Shown: in pieces, positions 37,781-45,407 of the stretch | Layout of the letters: each line of letters begins with the position of its first letter | Position numbering within the stretch: position 1 is the stretch's first letter | Origin: Variovorax flavidus | GTDB taxonomy: Bacteria > Pseudomonadota > Gammaproteobacteria > Burkholderiales > Burkholderiaceae_C | DNA length: 64,000 nt | Reading direction: 5' to 3' | Assembly (NCBI RefSeq): GCF_030317145.1 | Contig: NZ_JASZYE010000001.1 | Coordinates: 868,001 to 932,000, forward strand | Translations under genes and position numbers: made by a program | Notes under the pieces: model-generated | Told to the model about the DNA's origin: nothing | The model's input: only the letters and a program-made list of their open reading frames with translations | Database searches by the model: none

Positions 37781-39850
37781 ATGAACAACAAGCTCACATC
37801 CCTCCTGCTTTGGCCGGCGGTGGCCATCGTCGGAGCCATATCCTTCGGCGCGCTGGCGCTGGGACGCGGCGAAAGCGTCAACGCGGTGTGGCTGGTCACC
37901 GCGGCGCTCTGCGTCTACTTCATCGCCTACCGCTTCTACAGCAAGTTCATCGCAGAGAAGGTGCTGCGGCTGGACGACTCGCGACCCACGCCGGCCATCC
38001 GCCACAACGACGGCATGGACTACGTGCCGACGAACAAATGGGTGCTCTATGGCCACCATTTCGCGGCCATTGCAGGCGCAGGCCCGCTGGTCGGGCCCGT
38101 GCTGGCCGCGCAAATGGGCTACCTGCCCGGTACGCTGTGGATCCTTTCCGGGGTGGTGCTGGCCGGCGCGGTGCAGGATTTCATCGTCCTCTTCGCATCG
38201 GTGCGCCGCGACGGCAAGTCGCTGGGCGAAATGATCAAGATGGAGCTGGGCCCCGTCCCCGGCACGCTGGCGCTGGTCGGCGTCCTGGCCATCATGATCA
38301 TCATCCTCGCGGTGCTCGCGCTGATCGTGGTCAAGGCGCTCACCGGCAGTCCGTGGGGCCTGTTCACCATCTTCGCGACCATCCCGATCGCGCTGCTGAT
38401 GGGCGTCTACATGCGGATCATCCGGCCGGGGCGTGTCGGCGAAGCCTCTGGTTTCGGCGTCGTGCTGCTCCTGCTGTCGATCTTTCTCGGGCGCGTGGTG
38501 GCGGAAAGCCCGACCTGGGCACCGCTGTTCACCCTCACCGGCCCGCAACTCGCCTGGGCGCTGATCATCTATGGCGCCATCGCCGCCAGCCTGCCGGTCT
38601 GGCTGATGCTGGCGCCGCGCGACTACCTGAGCACCTTCCTCAAGATCGGCACCATCGTGGCCCTCGCGCTCGGCATCTACTACGTCGCGCCGATGCTGGC
38701 CATGCCGGCGACCACGCGTTTCATCGACGGCACGGGGCCGGTGTTCTCGGGCAAGCTCTTCCCGTTTCTCTTCATCACCATCGCCTGCGGGTCCGTGTCG
38801 GGATTCCATGCGCTGATCTCGTCGGGCACGACGCCCAAGATGGTCGAGAAGGAATCGCACATGCGCTTCATCGGCTTCGGCGGCATGCTGGCCGAGTCCT
38901 TCGTCGCGGTGATGGCGCTCACGGCCGCGAGCGTGCTCGATCCGGGCATCTACTTCGCGATGAATGCGCCCGCGGCGGTGATCGGCACCACGGCCGCCAA
39001 TGCTGCGCAGGTGATCTCGGGCTGGGGCTTCGTCATCACGCCGGAACTGATCACGCAGACGGCCAAGGACATCGGCGAGACGAGCATCCTCTCGCGCGCG
39101 GGTGGTGCCCCCACGCTGGCGGTCGGCATGGCGCAGATCCTCGGGCAGGCCTTCGGCGGCAAGTCGATGGAGGCGTTCTGGTACCACTTCGCGATCCTGT
39201 TCGAGGCGCTGTTCATCCTCACCGCCGTCGACGCCGGCACGCGAGTGGGCCGCTTCATGATCCAGGACATGCTGGGCCATGTGTACAAGCCGCTCGGCAA
39301 CACCGAATTCCTGCCCGCCAACATCGTCGCGACGGCACTGTGCGTGGCGCTGTGGGGCTATTTCCTGTACCAGGGCGTGGTAGATCCGCTGGGCGGCATC
39401 AACACCCTGTGGCAGCTCTTCGGCGTCGGCAACCAGATGCTGGCCGGCATCGCCCTGCTGCTGTGCACCAGCGTGTTGGTGAAGATGAAGCGCGAACGCT
39501 ACGTGTGGGTCACGCTCGTGCCCACGGCCTGGCTGCTGGTCACCACCCTGACGGCGGGCGTCCAGAAGATCTTCCATCCCGACCCGGCCATCGGCTTCCT
39601 CGCGCTGGCGCACAAGTTCGGCGACGCCGCGGCGCAAGGCAAGTTGATTGCGCCAGCCAAGTCCGTCGAGGAGATGCAGCGTGTGGCCTTCAACAACTAC
39701 CTCGACGCCTTCGTCTGCGGCTTCTTCGTCCTGCTCGTGGTTGCGATGTGCATCTTCGCGGCCAAGATATGCATGCAGGCCTGGAAGCAGGCCAAGCCGA
39801 CGGCGCAGGAGATTCCCCCGCTGACCGGCGCACAGGGAGCCCTGCCATGA
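37781..39850 (+). CDS. cstA: Carbon starvation protein A (peptide/pyruvate transporter family)
   Basis: 689 residues from ATG 37781, with GAGAGGAG about nine bases upstream. CstA-family proteins are membrane transporters for peptides or pyruvate with many helices. Family motifs include NKWVLYGHHFAAIAGAGPLVGP, GAVQDFIVLFASVRRDGKSL, ISSGTTPKMVEKESHMRFIG and DAGTRVGRFMIQD. The downstream YbdD-like gene overlaps as ATGA. The region upstream (37620-37700) is comparatively AT-rich and probably holds the promoter. Confidence 0.96.
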   Translation: MNNKLTSLLLWPAVAIVGAISFGALALGRGESVNAVWLVTAALCVYFIAYRFYSKFIAEKVLRLDDSRPTPAIRHNDGMDYVPTNKWVLYGHHFAAIAGAGPLVGPVLAAQMGYLPGTLWILSGVVLAGAVQDFIVLFASVRRDGKSLGEMIKMELGPVPGTLALVGVLAIMIIILAVLALIVVKALTGSPWGLFTIFATIPIALLMGVYMRIIRPGRVGEASGFGVVLLLLSIFLGRVVAESPTWAPLFTLTGPQLAWALIIYGAIAASLPVWLMLAPRDYLSTFLKIGTIVALALGIYYVAPMLAMPATTRFIDGTGPVFSGKLFPFLFITIACGSVSGFHALISSGTTPKMVEKESHMRFIGFGGMLAESFVAVMALTAASVLDPGIYFAMNAPAAVIGTTAANAAQVISGWGFVITPELITQTAKDIGETSILSRAGGAPTLAVGMAQILGQAFGGKSMEAFWYHFAILFEALFILTAVDAGTRVGRFMIQDMLGHVYKPLGNTEFLPANIVATALCVALWGYFLYQGVVDPLGGINTLWQLFGVGNQMLAGIALLLCTSVLVKMKRERYVWVTLVPTAWLLVTTLTAGVQKIFHPDPAIGFLALAHKFGDAAAQGKLIAPAKSVEEMQRVAFNNYLDAFVCGFFVLLVVAMCIFAAKICMQAWKQAKPTAQEIPPLTGAQGALP

Positions 39851-40065
39851 ACGACGAACGCGAAGCCGGCGCACAGCGCTGGCTGGGCCAGAACATCCGC
39901 AGCCTGTGCTCGGCGTGTCGGCAGGTCTTTGGCATGCCGGACTACGAGCGCTATCTGGCCCATGCGGCCGGGCTGCATCCGGGCGCGCCGGTGCTGTCGC
40001 GCAGCGAGTACTGCGCCCGGGTGATCGAACGCCGGTACGGCAAGGGCGGGGCGCGCTGTTGCTGA
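39847..40065 (+). CDS. YbdD/YjiX-family small protein, CstA partner
   Basis: 72 residues from ATG 39847, overlapping the cstA stop by four bases. The family pattern is clear: WLGQNIRSLCSACRQVFGMP, DYERYLAHAAGLHPGAPVLS, FY-type end replaced by SEYCARVIERRYGKGGARCC. These proteins are always found next to CstA transporters and are needed for transport in E. coli relatives. Extra Cys residues at the C-terminus are frequent in this family. Confidence 0.92.
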   Translation: MNDEREAGAQRWLGQNIRSLCSACRQVFGMPDYERYLAHAAGLHPGAPVLSRSEYCARVIERRYGKGGARCC

Positions 40066-40123
40066 TGCCGCCGTCGTCCTGGCGCGAAGCGGTGTACGAC
40101 AGCGCGGACAAGAAGGCGATTTC

Positions 40124-40189
40124 GTAGGACCGACGGAGGCCGTAAATCAGCCGCCGCGTCGTTGCGCGGCGCCTGGCTCCTACAACTGG
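40124..40189. repeat. GC-rich hairpin element downstream of the cstA operon
   Basis: A stem of CAGCCGCCGCG and CGCGGCGCCTG (ten of eleven pairs) around a short loop is framed by GTAGGA and TCCTAC. It could end the cstA transcript or be a dispersed palindromic element; no T run follows. Only one copy is seen in this window. Confidence 0.5.
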
Positions 40190-40240
40190 GCACAGAACGT
40201 GGGCCTACCGTACTCCCAAAGGCAAAAAGGAGTACCCACC

Positions 40241-40450
40241 ATGCCGCTCGCCATGCCCCAGCCTGACTTCGAACCCAGCCTTGTGCGTCATCTCAGCGCG
40301 TTTCGCGTCCCTGTGATGGTCGAAGCGGTGCCGCATCCCGCCATCCGGTCCGCAGGGCCCGGCGATGAAGACGAAGATGCCGACCCGGTCGGAATCGAGG
40401 AAAAGTTCTCGGCACGTCAACTTCTGATGGTCTACAGCGACCGTCGGTGA
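40241..40450 (+). CDS. Small acidic protein of unknown function
   Basis: 69 residues from ATG 40241, with AAAAGGAG eight bases upstream, a strong ribosome site. It has a central acidic stretch (GDEDEDADPVGIEEK) and no membrane helix or Cys. No family recognised. It stands alone between the cstA operon and the hemolysin III gene. The ribosome site supports real translation. Confidence 0.6.
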   Translation: MPLAMPQPDFEPSLVRHLSAFRVPVMVEAVPHPAIRSAGPGDEDEDADPVGIEEKFSARQLLMVYSDRR

Positions 40451-40651
40451 CCTCGCCAATGACCGGACTGCATATTCATCCGGTCTGCCGATGGACAGAT
40501 GCAGGCCCGTCGCCCCGGGCACTTGCTGGCTGATTCGCCAGCGCCAACGGTTGATGCGCAGCGCCGCGGACTCGTGTCTCATGTCATCAGGCTGCAGCAA
40601 TGCTTCGGCCCACTGGACACCTCTTCATCAACCTGACTCGGCGGGGCCACC

Positions 40652-41266
40652 ATGTACCACGGCGAACGCTTCAACGGATACAGCCATCTGATCGGACTCC
40701 TGCTGGCAACGGCCGGTTCGACTGCGTTGCTCGCGAAGACGATGCCGGACGGCGACCCGGCCAAGACCGTCAGCGCGCTGGTGTTCGCGATCTCGATGAT
40801 GACGTTGTACGCCGCATCGACGCTCTTCCACAGCACACGCGGCCGCATGAAGCTGTTCTGGCAGCGGATGGACCATTGCGCGATCTACCTGCTCATCGCA
40901 GGGAGCTACACGCCCTTCGCGCTGGTCACATTGCAGGGCGCATGGGGATGGGCGCTGCTGGCGGCGATCTGGAGCGCCGCGATCTTCGGCATTGGCCGGG
41001 AACTGAGGCCCGGCGAGCCACCGAAGACATCGTTGCTGCTGTACATGGGGATGGGCTGGCTGGGCGTGCTGGTCGGTGCACCACTCATCGCGCGCCTCGA
41101 ATCCGAGGGTCTCGCCTGGCTGATGGTCGGCGCAGCGCTGTATTCCGCAGGCACCGTGTTCTATCGCAATCCCCGCGGCTGGCGGCATGCTCACGGCACC
41201 TGGCACCTGTTCGTACTGGGCGGCACGCTGTGCCACTACATCACCGTGACGGAGTTCGTCCTCTAG
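40652..41266 (+). CDS. Hemolysin III family membrane protein
   Basis: 204 residues with seven predicted helices. Family motifs are GERFNGYSHLIGLLLA, ASTLFHSTRGRMKLFWQRMDH, IYLLIAGSYTPFAL and HAHGTWHLFVLGGTLCHY, with the conserved Ser and His residues of the PAQR/ hemolysin III superfamily (putative zinc site). Bacterial members are linked to membrane lipid homeostasis; hemolysis is a historical name. It is convergent with the atypical ATPase, 11 bases apart. Confidence 0.92.
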   Translation: MYHGERFNGYSHLIGLLLATAGSTALLAKTMPDGDPAKTVSALVFAISMMTLYAASTLFHSTRGRMKLFWQRMDHCAIYLLIAGSYTPFALVTLQGAWGWALLAAIWSAAIFGIGRELRPGEPPKTSLLLYMGMGWLGVLVGAPLIARLESEGLAWLMVGAALYSAGTVFYRNPRGWRHAHGTWHLFVLGGTLCHYITVTEFVL

Positions 41267-41277
41267 ATGCACCGAAG

Positions 41278-41913
41278 CTATCGCTCCCGGGCCGGCGCGA
41301 GCGACCCCAGGTAGGAACGCACTTGCTCATTGCCGAGCAGCGCCGCGAAGCTCGGGACCTGCGTCACCACGCCCTTCTGCACGAAGATGAACCGCTCGCA
41401 ACTCTCGCGCAGGATGTCGATGTGATACGGCTCGTTCGGGTGCAGGCACAGGAACACCACGCGACCCGCGCCACGCAGTTTCCTGAAGAACTCCAGCATG
41501 AAGCCTATGTAGCCGTCCTGCGTGTTGAACTGCGGCTCGTCGAACAGATGCACCAGCGGTGAATCGCTGGCCGCGTGGTCGAGCATGAAGTTCGGCCGCG
41601 TGCGCTGGAAAGAGCGCACCTGATAGGACTGGTGGTAGTGGATCGCCAGCCGGTCGCGCTCCCGCGTGCGCACCCGATGGATGTCCTGGCCGTTGACCAG
41701 CACACGGCCGGCGTCGGGCAGGTTGCTGCCGGTCATGAGTTCGAACAGCGTCGTCTTTCCGGAGCCATTGGGCCCGAGCACGCCCACAACAGTGGGCTCG
41801 GCTACTTCGAAATCGGCTGCAAGCGAGAAGGTGACCTGCGGACGAAGCAGCCCGCGGGTGTATTGCTTGCCGATCTGCACGACCTGGAGAAGCGGAGCAT
41901 TCATCGACGTCAC
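41278..41913 (-). CDS. Atypical ABC-type ATPase lacking the signature motif
   Basis: 211 residues; ATG 41913 overlaps the livF stop, and a second ATG lies three codons in. Walker A GPNGSGKTT (47-55), Q-loop Gln95, Walker B VHLFDEP with Glu126 and a His switch (CLHP) are present. The signature LSGGQ and much of the helical subdomain are missing: the sequence passes from FQRTRPNFMLDHAAS directly to Walker B. It is the third ATPase in an operon that already has LivG and LivF. A regulatory or structural role is possible. Confidence 0.8.
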   Translation of the reverse strand: MTSMNAPLLQVVQIGKQYTRGLLRPQVTFSLAADFEVAEPTVVGVLGPNGSGKTTLFELMTGSNLPDAGRVLVNGQDIHRVRTRERDRLAIHYHQSYQVRSFQRTRPNFMLDHAASDSPLVHLFDEPQFNTQDGYIGFMLEFFRKLRGAGRVVFLCLHPNEPYHIDILRESCERFIFVQKGVVTQVPSFAALLGNEQVRSYLGSLAPARER

Positions 41914-42662
41914 ACTCCCAGCAACTGGCGCCGCAGCGTCGCGTCGCGCAGCAGCACATCAGCCCGGCCTTCATGCACGATGCTGCCCAGGTTCATCACG
42001 TACACGCGGTCGGCGACTTCGAGCGCGCTCTGCACGTTCTGCTCGACCACCAGGACCGAGACGCCCTCGGCCTTCAGCCGGGTGATGGTTTTCATCACGT
42101 CCTGCACGACCTTGGGCGCCAGCCCCTGGCTCGGCTCGTCGAACAGCACCAGCCCTGGTGAGCCGAGCAAGGCCCGTGAGATGGCGACCATCTGCATTTC
42201 ACCGCCGGAGAGGTTCTCGCATTCGCGGTGCATGAGGTGTTCGAGCGCGCTGAAGATCTCGAAGCACTCCTTCTCGGTCCATGCGCGAAAGCGCGACATC
42301 TTGCGTGCGATCGCAAGATTGCGCGCAACGGTGAGCGTCGGGAAGATGCGCCGGTCGTCCGGTACCCAGCCGACGCCACAGCGCGCGATCTCATGGGTCG
42401 AGGCATGCGTGATGTCGCGGCCGTCGAAGCGGACCGCGCCCCTACGGGCGGGCGTGAGTCCCAGGATCGAGCGAAGCGTCGTGGTCTTGCCGGCACCGTT
42501 CGGCCCCAGCAGCGCAACCACCTCGCCTGCGCCCACCCGAAGCGAGACATCGAACAGCGCCTGCGTCTCGCCGTAGTAGGTGTCGATGTGGTCGATGGTG
42601 AGCAGCGCGGCCTGCCCGGGCTCCGCAGAGGCGGCGGCGGGCAAAGTCACCACGGCGCTCAT
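41910..42662 (-). CDS. livF: Branched-chain-type ABC importer, ATPase LivF
   Basis: 250 residues from ATG 42662, which overlaps the livG stop as ATGA. Walker A GPNGAGKTT, signature LSGGEMQM, Walker B LVLFDEPSQGLAP and the VLVVEQNVQSALE switch fit the LivF subgroup. Here the Liv-type transporter is tied to a sugar-acid-like catabolic cluster rather than amino acids, so the name denotes family only. Confidence 0.93.
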   Translation of the reverse strand: MSAVVTLPAAASAEPGQAALLTIDHIDTYYGETQALFDVSLRVGAGEVVALLGPNGAGKTTTLRSILGLTPARRGAVRFDGRDITHASTHEIARCGVGWVPDDRRIFPTLTVARNLAIARKMSRFRAWTEKECFEIFSALEHLMHRECENLSGGEMQMVAISRALLGSPGLVLFDEPSQGLAPKVVQDVMKTITRLKAEGVSVLVVEQNVQSALEVADRVYVMNLGSIVHEGRADVLLRDATLRRQLLGV

Positions 42663-43402
42663 GCCAGTGTCCCCAGGTTGGAGCGAGCCACCCACTCGTT
42701 CTGCCGCAACGCAGCCGGTGTTCCCTGTGCGATGACCTGGCCCCAGTGGATCACCGAGATCCGATCGGCCAGCCCGAAGAGAAACTTCATGTCGTGCTCG
42801 ATGATCATGATCGTCAACTGCTTCCTCAAGCGCGCCACCAGTTCGGCGAGCCGTGCCGTGCCTTCCGCGCCGAGGCCGGCCGTCGGCTCGTCAAGGAAGA
42901 GCATGCGCGGCGCGGCCGCCAGCGCCACGCCGATCTCCAGCGCCCGGCGTTCACCGTAGGACAGGCTCCTGGCCTGCACGCGCTCCTTGCCCGCCAGCCC
43001 CACGCTGTCGAGCACCGTCGCGGCCAGGTCCTGCGCGGTGCTGTCCGCGCCGAGGTCGCGCCAGGGATTGAAGCCCTGCTTGCGCACGTGCGGCGTCGCG
43101 ATCAGCACGTTGTCCAGCGCGGAGTAGTCGTCGAACAGATTCATGATCTGGAACGAACGCGAGATGCCCCTGCGCGCGATCTCGCGCGGCGCGAGGCCCG
43201 TGATGTCCTCGCCCGCGAAGCGCACCGTGCCGCGATCGGGCTTGTAGCGGCCCGTGAGCACGTTGAAGCAGGTCGTCTTGCCTGCGCCGTTCGGGCCCAT
43301 GATGCCGACGAGTTCGCCCTCCTCGCAGTCGAGCGTGATGTCCTCGAGCACGACCTGATCGCCGAAGCGCTTGGAAAGTCCCGTCGCTTCAAACAGCTTC
43401 AT
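42659..43402 (-). CDS. livG: Branched-chain-type ABC importer, ATPase LivG
   Basis: 247 residues from ATG 43402 (GAGG five bases upstream); a GTG two codons earlier is possible. Walker A GPNGAGKTT, signature LSYGERRAL, Walker B MLFLDEPTAGLG, switch IIEHDMKFLFG, all typical of LivG. It overlaps the livM end by 14 bases. Confidence 0.94.
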   Translation of the reverse strand: MKLFEATGLSKRFGDQVVLEDITLDCEEGELVGIMGPNGAGKTTCFNVLTGRYKPDRGTVRFAGEDITGLAPREIARRGISRSFQIMNLFDDYSALDNVLIATPHVRKQGFNPWRDLGADSTAQDLAATVLDSVGLAGKERVQARSLSYGERRALEIGVALAAAPRMLFLDEPTAGLGAEGTARLAELVARLRKQLTIMIIEHDMKFLFGLADRISVIHWGQVIAQGTPAALRQNEWVARSNLGTLA

Positions 43403-44435
43403 CCGCACCTCGCTGAATCAATGCCGTCGACACCGACGCGCCAGCGGCCAACGCCCGCCGGCCGGCCGACGGCCGCTGCCGCCACGCCTGCCAGATGCCG
43501 GCGATGCCGTCGGGCTTGAAGATCACCATGGCCATGAAGATCAGGCCATACCAGAGCAGCCAGGTCTCGGTGTAGACACCCAGCAGGTCGCGCGCAAGGA
43601 TGAAGAAGGCGGCGCCGATCAACGGCCCCCAGAAGCTCACGAGCCCGCCGCCGACGAGCACCATCATCACGACGAAGCCCGAGTTGTGCAGGCTCATCAC
43701 GTTGGGGTACGCCGACTGCTGAGCCATGGCGAACAATGCGCCCGCCAGCCCCGCCACGCCGGCCGACAAAGTGAACGCCAGCCACTTGTAGAGCCAGACG
43801 TTGTAGCCCACGAAGGCAGCGCGGGTCTCGTTCTGCTTGATGGCGCTGAGCACGCGCCCGAGCGGCGAATGCACCAGCCGCCACAGCGCGACGAGCACCA
43901 CCGCGAAGGCGGCGAGGCAGAAATAGAACAGCGCGTTGTTGCTGGTGAGACTGAAGGACACGAAGCCCAGATCCGCCGGCAGCCGCCGGATGTTGAGCAG
44001 TCCGTCTTCCCCGCCGGTCACCGTGTGCCACTTGTTGGCGATGAACCAGAACACCTGGCCGAAGGCGATGGTGAGCAAGGCGTAGTAGATGCCGCGCCGG
44101 TGCGAGATGAACAAGGCCACCAGCGCACCCATGCTTGCGGCGACCAGCACCGCCCCGAACAGGTCGAACCACAGGTTCGGCCACACCTTGAGCTGCAGCA
44201 GGCCGAAGGCATAGGCCCCGATGCCGAAGTACGCGCCGTGCCCGAAGGACGGCAAGCCAGTGAAACCGAGCAGGAGGTTGTAGCCCAGCGCGAACATCAT
44301 CCAGATCATGATTTCGAGCGCCAGGTACTGATAGAGACCCACCTGCGCGATCCACAGCGGCGTGGACAGCAGGAAGCCGAGCACGAACACCATGGGCGCA
44401 GGAAGGACTGCGGCGCGACCAGCGGCGAGTTGCAT
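43389..44435 (-). CDS. livM: Branched-chain-type ABC importer, permease LivM
   Basis: 348 residues from ATG 44435, with GGAGACAAGG upstream. About ten helices; the GYNLLLGFTGLPSFGHGAYFG segment and IKQNETRAAFVGYNVWLYKW are LivM hallmarks. Its partner LivH is encoded on the opposite strand at 49630, which splits the transporter between two divergent operons. It is the first gene of the leftward operon and shares the 99-base region with rpiR. Confidence 0.94.
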   Translation of the reverse strand: MQLAAGRAAVLPAPMVFVLGFLLSTPLWIAQVGLYQYLALEIMIWMMFALGYNLLLGFTGLPSFGHGAYFGIGAYAFGLLQLKVWPNLWFDLFGAVLVAASMGALVALFISHRRGIYYALLTIAFGQVFWFIANKWHTVTGGEDGLLNIRRLPADLGFVSFSLTSNNALFYFCLAAFAVVLVALWRLVHSPLGRVLSAIKQNETRAAFVGYNVWLYKWLAFTLSAGVAGLAGALFAMAQQSAYPNVMSLHNSGFVVMMVLVGGGLVSFWGPLIGAAFFILARDLLGVYTETWLLWYGLIFMAMVIFKPDGIAGIWQAWRQRPSAGRRALAAGASVSTALIQRGADEAV

Positions 44436-44480
44436 GAAAGCCTTGTCTCCGGGTACTTGAAATGGGTGTTGGACAAAACA

Positions 44481-44522
44481 GAATGTACGTTCTAATATCG
44501 AAACGTTCAAGAACATTCATTC
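44481..44522. promoter_or_regulatory. Operator-like repeats between livM and rpiR
   Basis: Three related elements lie in the shared promoter region: GAATGTACGTTC (44481-44492, a near-perfect palindrome), GAAACGTTC (44500-44508) and GAACATTCATTC (44511-44522). Half-site GAAYGTTC-like spacing is about one or two helical turns. The regulator encoded at 44535 is the obvious candidate to bind. Control in both directions is inference. Confidence 0.6.
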
Positions 44523-44534
44523 TATTTTTTCGAC

Positions 44535-45407
44535 ATGGACCCGATCGCCACCTACGAGCAGCTGAAGAACCGGATCGCGCAGGCCTACCCCGGCATGTCG
44601 AAACAGCTCCAGCGCATCGCCCGTCACGCACTGGAGCGGCCGGACGATCTCGCTCTCGGAACAGTGGCGGCGATTGCCGAGGCCGCCGAGGTGCAGCCCT
44701 CGGCCATGATCCGCTTCGCCAACGCCGTGGGCTATGGCGGCTTCTCCGAGATGCAGCAGGTCTTCCGCGGTCATCTGGTGGAGCGGTCGTCGAGCTACCG
44801 GGAACGCATCGTCGAGATGCGCCGCAAGCAGACCAACGGCGCGCGCGCGCCGGGCAGCGTGCTGCACCAATTGGCGATGGACTCGGTCGGCGAGTTGGGC
44901 CAACTGGAGGAAATGATCCACGAGGCCGATCTCACGAAGGCCGTCAAGCTCATCGCCAACGCACCTCACATCCATGTGCTGGCCCAGCGGCGGGCCTTCC
45001 CGGTCGCCGGCTATCTTGCCTACGCATTGAGCCAGCTGGAGTTGCGCACGCATCTGCTCGACGGCGCCGGCGGCATGCTGCGCGAGAGCCTGCGCGCGGT
45101 GGCGCCCGGCGACGTGCTGCTGGTCGCCAGCTTTCGCAACTACTCCCCAGAGGTTCTCGACGCGGCGCAGGCGGCGAGCGCCCGAGGCACCGCGGTGGTC
45201 GCGATCACCGATGGGCCCCTGTCACCACTCAAGGCGTCGGCCAAGGTCTGCTTCGAGCTGGCCGACGATTCGTCGAAGCCCTTCCGCTCCCTCGTAGCGC
45301 CACTGTGCCTGGCGCAGGCGCTGGTCGTGAGCACCGGGCATCTCCTGGCCGAGCAGGCCAGCCACCAGCGGGCCCGCAAGGTGCCCACAGCCAAGAAGCC
45401 GTCATGA
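44535..45407 (+). CDS. MurR/RpiR-family transcriptional regulator
   Basis: 290 residues. An N-terminal RpiR helix-turn-helix (about 14-80, LGTVAAIAEAAEVQPSAMIRFA) is joined to a SIS sugar-phosphate-binding domain (about 125-265; HVLAQRRAFPVAGYLAYAL, VLLVASFRNYSPE). Such regulators respond to phosphorylated sugars or sugar acids. It is the first gene of the rightward operon and its stop overlaps the next start as ATGA, so it is autoregulated in all likelihood. Confidence 0.92.
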   Translation: MDPIATYEQLKNRIAQAYPGMSKQLQRIARHALERPDDLALGTVAAIAEAAEVQPSAMIRFANAVGYGGFSEMQQVFRGHLVERSSSYRERIVEMRRKQTNGARAPGSVLHQLAMDSVGELGQLEEMIHEADLTKAVKLIANAPHIHVLAQRRAFPVAGYLAYALSQLELRTHLLDGAGGMLRESLRAVAPGDVLLVASFRNYSPEVLDAAQAASARGTAVVAITDGPLSPLKASAKVCFELADDSSKPFRSLVAPLCLAQALVVSTGHLLAEQASHQRARKVPTAKKPS

